A stretch of DNA of 64,000 bases from Ramlibacter humi (GTDB lineage: Bacteria; Pseudomonadota; Gammaproteobacteria; Burkholderiales; Burkholderiaceae_C), in the NCBI RefSeq assembly GCF_004681975.1, contig NZ_SMLK01000001.1, forward strand, positions 1,364,001 to 1,428,000, in the 5' to 3' direction. The position numbers and the translations under genes were made by a program. The notes beneath the pieces were generated by a model that made no database searches, was not told the DNA's origin, and saw nothing but the letters and a program-made list of their open reading frames with translations. This document shows positions 9,318 through 16,952 of this stretch, piece after piece. Position 1 is the first letter of the stretch; every line of letters begins with the position of its first letter.

Positions 9318-10309
9318 CCGAACCCCTGCAGATTTCCAGGCGCGTCCTGGCTTGGCTCGCGTTCGCCGCCGCCTTGGGCTGTTTCAGCCCTGCGGCCAAC
9401 GCGCAGGTCTTCTGCTACTCCGGCGGCACCACCAACATCGATTTCGGCATCATCAGTCCCGCGGCCGCGACCGACAAGAGCGGCAGCATCAGCTTCACCT
9501 GCAGCGCAAACCAGCCGGGCACGTTGAAGTATTGCCTGTACCTTCCCGAAGGCAGCCGCCCCGGCGTGGCTCCCCGGAAGATGTTCAGCTGGTCGGCGCC
9601 GAGCGATTTCATGCTCTACGATCTCTACGCTCCTCCGGGCTACACGAACGTCATCGGCCCGCCGCCCACGGGAGGCGGGTTCCCGGTCTACAGCGGCGTC
9701 ATGTCGCTGCCGGGGAACAACATCCCTGTCACGATCAGCATCCCGATCAATGGACGCGTCTTCGCAGGCCAGACCCTGCCGGCCGTGCCGTTCCAGTCCA
9801 CGCTCTACCAGGACGGCACATTGCCGTGGGCCTACCAGGCTTCGGGGACGCCGCCCAACTGCGTCACGGGGGACTACACCGGCTCCAACAGCCCGATCGT
9901 CCAGATCACGGCCAACGTCGACAACAGCTGCGCGATCAAGGCCGCCAACGACCTGAACTTCGGCAGCAAGACGGATCTGAGCGTTGCCGTGGACAACACC
10001 TCGAGCATCACCATCCGGTGCCCGGTGGGACGCTCATGGTCCATGGCCTTGAGCAACGGTACCAACGCCGTGGGGTCGACGCGCCGGATGCGCAAGGGGG
10101 TCGGCGCCGCCGCCAAGTACGTGACGTACGAGCTGTACAAGGACGACAAGCGAAATCAGCGCTGGGGCAACAATGGCACCGAGCTCCTCAACAGTCCCGG
10201 CAGCAGCGCCGCGCTCACCACGCTGATCGTCTATGGCAGGGTTCCGGCCCAGCCGTCGCCCGGCAGCGGAATCTATACGGACACGGTCACGATCACGCTG
10301 ACCTATTAA
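9314..10309 (+). CDS. Two-domain SCPU pilus tip protein (CsuE-like)
   Basis: 331 residues from the ATG that overlaps the usher stop; an in-frame GTG at 9245 would put extra residues before the signal peptide and is rejected. Signal peptide ends AANA; two SCPU domains follow, the first opening with VFCYSGGTTNIDFG, the second with NSCAIKAANDLNFG and ending DTVTITLTY. Two-domain organisation is that of the Csu tip adhesin, which binds hydrophobic surfaces. The 3' end overlaps the convergent LuxR-type gene by 4 bp. Confidence 0.88.
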   Translation: MTEPLQISRRVLAWLAFAAALGCFSPAANAQVFCYSGGTTNIDFGIISPAAATDKSGSISFTCSANQPGTLKYCLYLPEGSRPGVAPRKMFSWSAPSDFMLYDLYAPPGYTNVIGPPPTGGGFPVYSGVMSLPGNNIPVTISIPINGRVFAGQTLPAVPFQSTLYQDGTLPWAYQASGTPPNCVTGDYTGSNSPIVQITANVDNSCAIKAANDLNFGSKTDLSVAVDNTSSITIRCPVGRSWSMALSNGTNAVGSTRRMRKGVGAAAKYVTYELYKDDKRNQRWGNNGTELLNSPGSSAALTTLIVYGRVPAQPSPGSGIYTDTVTITLTY

Positions 10310-10959
10310 GGATTCCCGGAGCGCCAGTTCGCCGGCATCGGCTGGGCAGGCCACCGTGAGCGGGTCGTCCTGCCGGCCGTCGCGGGCCGCTGCGACCGCT
10401 GCAATGCCATCACCGCCGCGGTGCGCGTCTCCACGCCCAGCTTCTCGTAGATGTGCTCCAGGTGCTTGTGGACCGTGCGCGGGCTGATGGCCAGCAGCGC
10501 GGCGATGTCGGCGTCGGTCTTCCCGCAGGACAGCCAGCGCATCACGTCGCCCTCGCGCGGCGTCAGCGGCCCCGCTGGCGGCAGCGCGACCACCGGCGGC
10601 CCGCCGCGCGCGAACGTGTGGCGGTACACGTATGCCAGGTGCGGCTGCAGAAGCGCCAGCTGCTCCCTTTCGCGCGCGCTGAAGGGCTGCGCGCGCCGCA
10701 GCCGAAGCATGACCTGCGTCGAGCTGCCGTTCGCCAGCGCGGCGAGCAGCACGCCTTTCGCGCCCTGGGCCCTCATCAGGCCTTCCTGGCCGGCTTCACA
10801 CGCCAGCAGGCCGGCATCGTCGCAGGGAAGGCTCTCGCGCAGCGACCAGCGCACCGCCCGCGCGAAGGCAGCCGCCGTGCACTGGCCCTCCTCCATGCGC
10901 TCCAGCCTCTCGAGCAGGCCGAGCATCGCGAGGTAGTCGCCGCAGGTGAGGTGCTCCAT
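10306..10959 (-). CDS. LuxR-family transcriptional regulator
   Basis: 217 residues. The C-terminal third is a LuxR/FixJ helix-turn-helix: LTPREGDVMRWLSCGKTDADIA, then SPRTVHKHLEHIYEKLGV. The N-terminal part (about 130 residues) is a diverged sensor region without recognisable ligand motif, ending in the PHLAYVYRHTFA helix common to orphan regulators of this type. The ATG chosen lies inside a 10-bp-arm palindrome at 10953-10980, and the same sequence occurs upstream of the methyltransferase gene, so the protein probably controls both. The 3' end overlaps the pilus tip gene by 4 bp; it might also influence pilus expression, but no site was seen there. Confidence 0.82.
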   Translation of the reverse strand: MEHLTCGDYLAMLGLLERLERMEEGQCTAAAFARAVRWSLRESLPCDDAGLLACEAGQEGLMRAQGAKGVLLAALANGSSTQVMLRLRRAQPFSAREREQLALLQPHLAYVYRHTFARGGPPVVALPPAGPLTPREGDVMRWLSCGKTDADIAALLAISPRTVHKHLEHIYEKLGVETRTAAVMALQRSQRPATAGRTTRSRWPAQPMPANWRSGNP

Positions 10960-10980
10960 ACGCAATCCATCGTATGGAGC
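10953..10980. promoter_or_regulatory. Palindromic operator at the LuxR-type gene start
   Basis: GCTCCATACG, 8-nt spacer CAATCCAT, CGTATGGAGC: perfect 10-bp arms overlapping the start codon of the regulator. Twenty bases of it (10956-10975) recur exactly, in inverted orientation, at 12525-12544 before the methyltransferase gene. A -10-like TATACT lies upstream on the minus strand (11013-11018). Autoregulation is inferred. Confidence 0.6.
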
Positions 10981-11069
10981 CCGGCACCGCGCCGCGCCAC
11001 GATGGCCGCGCCAGTATAGGAAGCGGTGCCGCATCCGCCCTGCGGGGCGACCGGTGATTTGCAACCGGC

Positions 11070-11097
11070 TGCACGGCCGCGCACGTGCGGCCGTGCA
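11070..11097. other. Perfect 11-bp inverted repeat upstream of DUF1059 gene
   Basis: TGCACGGCCGC and GCGGCCGTGCA flank a 6-nt loop, ending 63 nt before the DUF1059 start. It could be a leader hairpin or an operator in the divergent intergenic region. Confidence 0.4.
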
Positions 11098-11160
11098 CGC
11101 AGCGCCCGCTTCCGTTTTCGCTGGTGCCAACGCCCCGCTCGCGGGGCACAAGGAGTCCAC

Positions 11161-11382
11161 ATGGCACGCCAATACATCGACTGCCGGGAAGTCCCGAGCG
11201 ACATGAACTGCAGCATCGCCATCGCCGCCGACAGCGAGAGCGAGCTGGTGGAAGCCGCCGCGCAGCACGCGAAGACGGTGCATGGGCACGAAGACACGCC
11301 CGAGCTGCGCAAGATGCTGGCCACGTGCATCCACGAAGGCACGCCGCCTGTCGAAGCGCCCAAGCAGCAACAGGCGGCCTGA
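11161..11382 (+). CDS. Small DUF1059 protein
   Basis: 73 residues, matching the DUF1059 family in size and pattern: YIDCRE start with conserved Cys, then MNCSIAI, and the HAKTVHGHEDTPEL signature with two conserved histidines. Strong ribosome site AAGGAG 5 nt before the ATG. Function of the family is unknown; the Cys/His content could suggest metal binding but this is speculation. Stands between the LuxR-type gene (divergent) and the methyltransferase (convergent, 9 bp apart). Confidence 0.8.
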   Translation: MARQYIDCREVPSDMNCSIAIAADSESELVEAAAQHAKTVHGHEDTPELRKMLATCIHEGTPPVEAPKQQQAA

Positions 11383-11391
11383 CCGCCCTGC

Positions 11392-12450
11392 TCAGGCGCG
11401 CGCTTCGAAGATCAGGTTGAACGGCGTCTGCGCCGCGCGGCGCAGGTCGCTGAACCCGCCCTGCTGCACCACTTCGCGCAGCTTCTTCTCGCCCGCCTGC
11501 GCGCCCAGGCACAGGCCCACCGCCTGCGAGCGCGAAGCCGGCGTGCAGATGAAGGTGGATGCCGAGTAGTACACGCGGCCCACCGGATTGATGTTGTCTT
11601 CGAGGTTGTCGTTGGCGAACGGCTCCACGATCATCCAGCTGCCGCCGGGCTTGAGCGTTTCCTTCACGTGGCGCGCGGCGCCCACGGGGTCGCCCATGTC
11701 GTGCAGGCAGTCGAAGAACGCCACCAGGTCGTAGTCGCGGCCCGGGTAGTCCTGCGCGGTGGCCACCTGGAAGTTGATGCGGTCCGTGGACAGCCCTTCA
11801 CCCTCGGCCACCTTGGCGGCGCGGTCGATGGAAGGCGAGTGGTAGTCGAAGCCGGTGAACGTGGCTTTCGGGAAAGCCTTGGCCATCAGCGTCGTCGAAG
11901 CGCCGTGGCCGCAGCCGACGTCGGCCACCTTGCCGCCGGCCTTCAGCTTGTCGACCACGCCGCTCAGCGCCGGCAGCCATTCGCCGACCAGGTGGGCCGC
12001 GTAGCCGGGCCGAAAGAACCGCTCCGTGCCGTTGAACAGCGAAGGATCGTGCTCATGCCAGCCGACGCCCAGGCCCGTGCGCAGCGCCTGCACCATCTTG
12101 GGAATGGCCTTGAACTGCGCCACGCCGATCTGGAAGGCGCCCGGGATGAACGCCGGGCTGCCCTCCTCCGCCAGCGCGAAAGCCTGCTCCTCGGTGAGGA
12201 AGAAGCGGCCGCTGGCGGCTTCGTAGCTGACGTACCCGCTGGCCGCCTGCGCCGACAGCCATTCGCGCAGGTAGCGCTCGTCCGTCTCGGTCTTCTGCGC
12301 CAGTTCGCGCGGCGTGGCGGGGCCTTCCGCCATCGCCTTGTACAGGCCGAGCTGGTCGCCCACCACGACGGTGGCCGCGTGCATCATCGCGCCCACGTCG
12401 TGCACGAAGTTGTCCATGAAAGCATTGAGTTTCGACTCGTCCAGGGCCAT
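11392..12450 (-). CDS. Class I SAM-dependent methyltransferase with N-terminal winged helix
   Basis: 352 residues from the ATG preceded by AAGGAG; an upstream extension of the frame runs over the promoter and is rejected. N-terminal about 100 residues are the dimerisation/winged-helix region of O-methyltransferase-like enzymes (ELAQKTETDERYLREWLSAQAASGYV). SAM-binding motif I VADVGCGHGAS lies near residue 180, then an acidic FTGFDYHSPS and FFDCLHDMGDP. Substrate unknown. A 20-bp match to the LuxR-type operator lies 75 nt upstream, at a position suited to an activator, so it is probably a target of that regulator. Confidence 0.82.
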   Translation of the reverse strand: MALDESKLNAFMDNFVHDVGAMMHAATVVVGDQLGLYKAMAEGPATPRELAQKTETDERYLREWLSAQAASGYVSYEAASGRFFLTEEQAFALAEEGSPAFIPGAFQIGVAQFKAIPKMVQALRTGLGVGWHEHDPSLFNGTERFFRPGYAAHLVGEWLPALSGVVDKLKAGGKVADVGCGHGASTTLMAKAFPKATFTGFDYHSPSIDRAAKVAEGEGLSTDRINFQVATAQDYPGRDYDLVAFFDCLHDMGDPVGAARHVKETLKPGGSWMIVEPFANDNLEDNINPVGRVYYSASTFICTPASRSQAVGLCLGAQAGEKKLREVVQQGGFSDLRRAAQTPFNLIFEARA

Positions 12451-12521
12451 GGCATTACTCCTTGAGTTGGCGGCCCGTGGCTGGGCCGAAGGCGCATCGT
12501 GGGGCGGGGAGTCGGCACGCA

Positions 12522-12544
12522 CCAATACGATGGATTGCGTATGG
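12522..12544. promoter_or_regulatory. Second copy of the LuxR-type operator
   Basis: Read on the minus strand: CCATACG, CAATCCAT, CGTAT then TGG. The first twenty bases equal 10956-10975 exactly, including the non-palindromic spacer; the right arm has one extra T. It lies 75 nt before the methyltransferase start codon. Confidence 0.6.
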
Positions 12545-12659
12545 GCGGCGGAGAGCCCCCACGCCCGCAGGAAAGCACACGCGGTGATAAGGTTCACCCT
12601 CTTCCGGGACTGACGGGTCCCCTGCCTTCGCCGCCCTCCTGCGGCGCATCCATCCGCGA

Positions 12660-13400
12660 ATGACCACTCCCAGGCTCCAGCCGGAGCAAGGCCTTGCCGT
12701 TGGCGGCTGCCTGCCCGCTTCCCCTTCGTCCCGCGACACGCGGTTCCTGCGCGCCGCGCCGCACATCCCCGCCGCGCCGGGCGCCAGCCCCTGGCGCGAA
12801 CTGCAGGCGCTGCGCAACAAGCACGTGTGGCTGACGCTGGGCATCGGCGCCATCGGCTTCGGCGGCATGTTCTGCGTGTTCAGCTACATCAAGCCGACGC
12901 TGACCGAAGTGGCCGGCCTGCCGCTGGCGCAAGTGCCTCTCGTGCTGGCCCTCTTCGGCAGCGGCATGGTCGCAGGCAACCTGGTCGGCGCGCGCCTGGC
13001 CGACCGCTCGCTGATGCGCACCATCGGCGGGTTGCTGCTGTGGGCGGTGGTGGTGCTGGGCGGGTTCTCGCTCGCGGCGCAGCACGTGGCCACTGCGGCG
13101 GCGGGCACGTTCCTGATCGGGACCATCGTCGCGATCGGGCCGGCACTGCAGATCCGGTTGATGGATGTCGCGGGGGAGGCGCAGACGCTGGCGGCGGCGT
13201 TGAATCACTCGGCGTTCAACCTGGCGAATGCGCTGGGGGCGTGGCTGGGGGGTGTGGCGATCAGTGCGGGGCTGGGCTGGACGTCCACCGGGTGGGTGGG
13301 CGCGTTACTGGCAATCGCGGGGTTCGGGGTGTTTGGGTTGGCGGTGCGGGCGGAGCGCATGTCTGGCCGGCGGAACGCGGCTCCACTGCGCGCGCACTAG
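12660..13400 (+). pseudogene. 5'-truncated MFS transporter remnant
   Basis: The frame encodes the C-terminal half of an AraJ/DHA1-type major facilitator: WRELQALRNKHVWLTLGIGAIGFGGMF begins the usual transmembrane helix 7, and six helices follow to the C-terminus (six of the usual twelve). The N-terminal half of about 190 residues is absent, and the first 45 codons upstream show no membrane segments. No strong ribosome site. Interpreted as a decayed gene; the alternative, a functional half transporter, is unlikely for this family. Base composition becomes more biased (runs of G at third positions) towards the 3' end. Confidence 0.7.
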
Positions 13401-13409
13401 GCGCAATGT

Positions 13410-13452
13410 GCGTCCACTGCCGGTGCGCCGCTGGCGCAGCGGCAGTGGACGC
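13410..13452. terminator. Large hairpin between convergent genes
   Basis: GCGTCCACTGCCG pairs perfectly with CGGCAGTGGACGC (13 bp), with an inner 6-bp stem TGCGCC/GGCGCA. It sits between the MFS remnant and the convergent thiamine-binding gene and is a likely bidirectional terminator, though no T-run follows. Confidence 0.5.
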
Positions 13453-13463
13453 CCGTGGTCATC

Positions 13464-13886
13464 TCACTTCCGGAACTTTCGGGTGAGGTCGTCGATGCGC
13501 GGCCCGCCGGGCTCGGCCGCGCTGGACACCTTGATGATGCTCAGCGTGCGCTCGGCTCCCGATTCCAGGGTGGCATGGTGCACGGCTTGCAGCAGCGGCC
13601 AGACCTTCTCGGGTGGGCCTTCCACGACCGTCCCCATGCCGTGCACCTCGTAGTGAAGGCCGGACGCCTGGATGACGGCGATGGCGGCGTCGACATGCTT
13701 GTAGCGGTCGCCGGCCGTGCCGGCCGGCCGCGGGATGACCTGGATCTCCGCGATCATGTGGCGGCCAGCCGGGCTGCCGGCGGCGGGCGGCGCCTGCTGC
13801 GCCCAGGCCGTGCCGCAGGCCAGAAGCGACAGCGCCAGGAACGACCGGCGGAAACGACGCAAACGCGAGAACGATGGATGTGCCAT
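13464..13886 (-). CDS. Exported thiamine-binding (MTH1187/YkoF-like) protein
   Basis: 140 residues. Signal peptide (SFLALSLLACGTAWA, possibly cut after AWA near residue 30) followed by a single domain of the Thiamine_BP/DUF77 family: MIAEIQVIPRP, HVDAAIAVIQASGLHYEVHGMGTVVEG and HHATLESGAERTLSIIKV are the typical strands and helices. A TPP riboswitch lies about 90 nt upstream on the same strand, which directly links the gene to thiamine status. Export of this normally cytoplasmic or transporter-fused domain suggests a periplasmic thiamine scavenger or carrier. No transporter genes are adjacent. The riboswitch makes the thiamine connection strong; the exact role is inferred. Confidence 0.8.
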   Translation of the reverse strand: MAHPSFSRLRRFRRSFLALSLLACGTAWAQQAPPAAGSPAGRHMIAEIQVIPRPAGTAGDRYKHVDAAIAVIQASGLHYEVHGMGTVVEGPPEKVWPLLQAVHHATLESGAERTLSIIKVSSAAEPGGPRIDDLTRKFRK

Positions 13887-13971
13887 GTGCAACTCATGCA
13901 GATGGCAGGTCGGCGAACGTTCGAGGCACTCGCGCCGGCACGAGCGAGAAAGCCGGCACAGCCTGGAACGT

Positions 13972-14057
13972 GCTTCCCTGCGCGAGGATTACCTCAATCA
14001 GGTTCAAAGGGACTCTCTCAGCCGGCGCGCGCCTTGCGGTCGCGCCAACACCCCCAG
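13972..14057 (-). promoter_or_regulatory. TPP riboswitch (THI-box)
   Basis: Read on the minus strand the segment holds the conserved THI-box elements in order: GGGGGTG, CTGAGA (followed by GAG), CCCTTTGAACCTGAT, GGTAAT and CGCGCAGGGA. Variable P3-type stem lies between the first two (CGCGACC..GCGCGCC). It precedes the exported thiamine-binding protein, with about 85 nt between, enough for an expression platform. Thiamine pyrophosphate should repress expression. Confidence 0.9.
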
Positions 14058-14099
14058 CGGATTGCGCGCGGCAGCCAAGTGGCTGCGATGCGCGGGCGC

Positions 14100-14148
14100 G
14101 ATTCTACGGAAGCTCACGGCGACTGGCCGGTCAATCCCACGTAGAATC
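14100..14148. promoter_or_regulatory. Divergent -10 boxes for riboswitch transcript and tRNA-Gly
   Basis: GATTCTACG (14100-14108) and CGTAGAATC (14140-14148) form a 9-bp inverted repeat. Each contains TAGAAT on one strand: 14142-14147 reads towards the tRNA, 13 nt before it, and 14101-14106 reads towards the riboswitch. -35 boxes are weak. Confidence 0.5.
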
Positions 14149-14160
14149 CGCCACTCACCC

Positions 14161-14234
14161 GCGGGCGTCGTTCAATGGCAGGACCTGAGCTTCCCAAGCT
14201 CAAGACGTGGGTTCGATTCCCATCGCCCGCTCCA
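14161..14234 (+). tRNA. tRNA-Gly (anticodon CCC)
   Basis: Acceptor GCGGGCG pairs with CGCCCGC, then T and an encoded CCA. Anticodon arm TGAGC-TTCCCAA-GCTCA gives anticodon CCC. T-arm contains GGGTTCGATTCCC. Decodes GGG. No integrated element or duplicated 3' end seen next to it. Confidence 0.95.
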
Positions 14235-14304
14235 TCTGCCGCAATGGCAGTCAGGACTGAAACCGAGAAGCGGCTTCGGCCAGTCCCGCTCCTGGAATGC
14301 ACGG

Positions 14305-14730
14305 ATGAATACTTTCCGCAACCCGGCCTCCGTCGCCAGCCCCATCGGGCGGTATTCCCATTCCGTGGAGATTCCGGCGAACGCGCGGACGGTCCTGGTT
14401 TCGGGACAAATCGGTTGCACGCCGGACGGGACGGTGCCCAACGACTATTTCGAGCAGCTTCACCACGCCTTGCGCAATGTGGTGTTGAACGTCGAGGCCG
14501 CGGGCATGACGGTGCGCGATATCGTCAAGTGCAACTTGCTGGCCGTCGCCGCGCACCGCCCGTCCGGGGAAGACGCTCGCAGCCGAGGGGCTGCGGTGCT
14601 CGACGAGGTGTTCGGCACCCACGTTCCGTGCTGGACGACCCAGCTGATCTCTGGCCTGGTGAGGCCGGACCTGATGCTGGAAGTCGAAGCCATCGCGGCT
14701 TCAACTGACAACAGTGGCAAGGCCGAGTGA
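14305..14730 (+). CDS. Rid (YjgF/YER057c) family protein
   Basis: 141 residues with the Rid fold pattern: PIGRYSHSVEIPANARTVLVSGQIG, NVEAAGMTVRDIVKCNLL and the C-terminal LEVEAIAA. Archetypal RidA hydrolyses reactive enamine/imine intermediates using an Arg shortly before the last strand; in this protein that region reads CWTTQLISGLVRPDLMLEVEAIA and the Arg is not clearly in place, so it is probably another Rid subgroup. Located 70 bp after tRNA-Gly. Substrate unknown. Confidence 0.75.
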   Translation: MNTFRNPASVASPIGRYSHSVEIPANARTVLVSGQIGCTPDGTVPNDYFEQLHHALRNVVLNVEAAGMTVRDIVKCNLLAVAAHRPSGEDARSRGAAVLDEVFGTHVPCWTTQLISGLVRPDLMLEVEAIAASTDNSGKAE

Positions 14731-14751
14731 AGTGAGCGGCGCGCTCTCGGC

Positions 14752-15540
14752 TCACACCACGATGGCCGCCATCCCCCCATCCATCGACAGGATCGCCCCG
14801 TTCACGTAACTGGCGCGCGCCGAAGCCAGGTACACCACCGCATCCGCGATCTCCTCGGGCAGCGCCACGCGTCCCAGCGGGATGCCGTCGCCCGCGCCGC
14901 GCAGCGCCTCTTCGCGCGACACGCCTTTCTGCCGCGCCTCCGCGGCCACGCCTTCCAGCAGACGCTCGGTCTGCGTGGCGCCGGGGTTCACCGCGTTCAC
15001 GCGCACGCCTTTCGATCCCCACGCGGCGGCCAGGCCGGCGGTGGCCAGCATCAGCGCCGCGTTGGCCGCGCCGCCGGGCAGGTGCGTGGTGCGCGCGGTC
15101 TTGCCGCCCATGCCGATGACGTTGACGATGGCGCCCGCGCCACGCGCACCCATGCGCTTCGCCATCGGGTCCATCACGTGCACGTAGGTGAAGAACTTGG
15201 CGCGCATCGCGTCGTGCCAGTCCTGCGGCTGCAGCTCGGTGAACGGCGTGCGGCGCGCCGCGCCCGCGCTGTTCACCAGCACGTCGACCGGGCCGCCCTT
15301 GCGCTCGGCCATGTCCAGCATCGCCACGGCCGTCTGCGGGTCGGTCAGTTCGGCGTCGTAGCCGGCCGCTTCCAGGCTTTCGCCGCGCAACGCGGCCAGC
15401 GCGGTGGCCACGCTGTCGGCGCGGCGCGCCACCAGGCTGACTTTCGCGCCTTCGCGCAGGAAGGCGCGCACGCACGCCAGGCCGATGCCGCGACCGCCGC
15501 CGGTGACCAGCACATGCCGGCCCGCCAGTTCCATGTCCAT
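14752..15540 (-). CDS. SDR-family protein lacking the usual catalytic tetrad
   Basis: 262 residues. Rossmann motif TGGGRGIG (13-20), NSAGAARRTPF for the NAG motif, PGAT and DGGMA C-terminal features are clear. The catalytic Ser and YxxxK of classical short-chain dehydrogenases are not seen: the expected Ser site reads NVIGMGGKT and the expected Tyr-Lys region reads HLPGGAANAAL. Such atypical SDRs occur as a group and may bind NAD(P) with altered or lost redox activity. In-frame second ATG two codons in. Substrate unknown. Confidence 0.75.
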   Translation of the reverse strand: MDMELAGRHVLVTGGGRGIGLACVRAFLREGAKVSLVARRADSVATALAALRGESLEAAGYDAELTDPQTAVAMLDMAERKGGPVDVLVNSAGAARRTPFTELQPQDWHDAMRAKFFTYVHVMDPMAKRMGARGAGAIVNVIGMGGKTARTTHLPGGAANAALMLATAGLAAAWGSKGVRVNAVNPGATQTERLLEGVAAEARQKGVSREEALRGAGDGIPLGRVALPEEIADAVVYLASARASYVNGAILSMDGGMAAIVV

Positions 15541-15610
15541 GCTCGTCTCCCGGCCCGCGCTGCGCGGCCGCGAGTGATTGTCGCCGCGCAGCCGCGCGGT
15601 GGCGATGGCG

Positions 15611-16240
15611 TTACTGCACTACGCGCGCCGCGGCGGCCTGCCTCTGCTCGTCCTTGATGCTGCCATCCGGCCGCTCGTAGGTGCCGACGAGCAGGCCACC
15701 CGCCATGCCCCTTTCCTGGATGGCCTTCAGCACTTCGCCGCGCGTGGGCTTCCCGCTGAACGCCTCGCCTTCGCCCAGCGCGAACAGCTGGAACGCGTAG
15801 CGGTGCTGCCCGTGCCCGCGCGGCGGGTCAGGCGGAATCCAGCCGGCGCGGAAGTACGAGTTGCGGCCGGCGTGCACGTCGTCGCCTTCGTGGCCGGGGC
15901 TGGCCAGCGCGCCTTCGTGCAGCGAGCCGTCCCGCGGCGGGAGGTCCACCACGATGGCGTGCACCAGCGGCTCGGCCGTGGGCGCGTCGGCGTCCTCGAC
16001 GATGAGCAGCAGGCTGGCCGCGCCCGAAGGCAGGCCGTGCCATTCCAGCGGCGGCGACAGGCCTTCGCCATCGGCCGTGTAGCGCTCGGGGATGGGTGCG
16101 TGGTCGGCGAAAGCCAGGCTGCTGACCTGCACCATGCCCAGCCCCGCGCGCATGCCGCAGCGGTTGAAGACGAGCTTGTCCAGGCCGGCGCGACGGTCGC
16201 GCAGCGCGTGGCCCAGCGCTTCGGGCAGGTGTTCGAGCAT
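15611..16240 (-). CDS. YbhB/YbcL (PEBP/Raf-kinase-inhibitor-like) protein
   Basis: 209 residues starting at MLEHLPEALGHAL; a longer upstream frame is rejected. PEBP core: SPPLEWHGLPSGAASLLLIVEDADAPT, VHAIVVDLPP, GDDVHAGRNSYFRAGWIPPDPPRGHGQHRYAFQLFAL. No signal peptide, so cytoplasmic. The N-terminal 40 residues before the core are a common extension. Ligand and role unknown in bacteria. Confidence 0.82.
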   Translation of the reverse strand: MLEHLPEALGHALRDRRAGLDKLVFNRCGMRAGLGMVQVSSLAFADHAPIPERYTADGEGLSPPLEWHGLPSGAASLLLIVEDADAPTAEPLVHAIVVDLPPRDGSLHEGALASPGHEGDDVHAGRNSYFRAGWIPPDPPRGHGQHRYAFQLFALGEGEAFSGKPTRGEVLKAIQERGMAGGLLVGTYERPDGSIKDEQRQAAAARVVQ

Positions 16241-16313
16241 GGATGTGTCCTTGCCGACGATGGTGGGCAAGGTCGCGGTCGCGCGGTGTCGGACAGGAGC
16301 GCGAGCGCAGAGG

Positions 16314-16952
16314 TCAGCGGAAGAGATCGGGCTGGGCCCATCGGGCGCCCTGCAGGCGCTGCAACGCGGAAGCGCTGATGAACGACTCCGTCCGGTGCGG
16401 CGCCTGGCTGGGCAGGATGAGGCCGCCGGGCGCGGTGGCATACCGGTGCAGCACGTCGTGCAGGCCATCGTGGGAATGGATCAGGAAGAACTCGCGCACC
16501 GGCCAGTCGACCGTTGGCGGCGCAGCGCTGCAACGCGCGCCGCGCGCGTCGTAGCCCAGCGTGACGTGGGGCCGCCACGAAGCCTTTTCGCGCCACACCG
16601 GGAAGCCGGCCAGCAGCAACGCATGGCGGACGTCGTGGCGCAGCTGGTCGAGGCCGTGGTTCGGTTGCGCAAGGAACACCGCGGGCCAGCGCTTGCCGCG
16701 CCAGGCCGCCACCTCGTGCAGGCGCAACCGGAAAGGCTGGAAGGGCACGCCCGCCAGCGCGGCATGCAGCACCTCTTCCGCTTCGCGGGTCGCGTGGCAG
16801 CAAGCCAGGGTCAAGTGCAGGCAGTACGGCGGCGTGACCCAGGTTCCTTCCGGCCAGGTCCATTGGTCCTGGCAAGCCTGGATGGCATCGCGGCTCGCCC
16901 GGCCGGGGCGCAGTGCGATGAGCAGCTTGCGCGACAGCGCGGGGCGTCTCAA
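16314..16952 (-). CDS. 2H phosphoesterase (2'-5' RNA ligase/ThpR-like), fourth gene of the SOS operon
   Basis: 212 residues from a TTG start that overlaps the dnaE2 stop (TTGA); no ATG or GTG fits the start of the domain. Two HxTx motifs define the active site: HLTL at 46-49 and HVTL at 129-132, about 80 residues apart as expected for LigT/ThpR enzymes, which act on 2',3'-cyclic phosphates or 2'-5' linkages in RNA. Tight coupling to dnaE2 places it under the LexA-controlled imuA promoter. A role in the SOS response would be unusual; an RNA repair or tRNA-processing function during damage is possible but inferred. Confidence 0.8.
   Translation of the reverse strand: MRRPALSRKLLIALRPGRASRDAIQACQDQWTWPEGTWVTPPYCLHLTLACCHATREAEEVLHAALAGVPFQPFRLRLHEVAAWRGKRWPAVFLAQPNHGLDQLRHDVRHALLLAGFPVWREKASWRPHVTLGYDARGARCSAAPPTVDWPVREFFLIHSHDGLHDVLHRYATAPGGLILPSQAPHRTESFISASALQRLQGARWAQPDLFR

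Noticed and set aside
13911-13965. Repeated GCCGGCAC between riboswitch and thiamine-binding gene as a terminator stem
   Set aside because: The two copies are direct, not inverted, and cannot pair with each other to form a hairpin.
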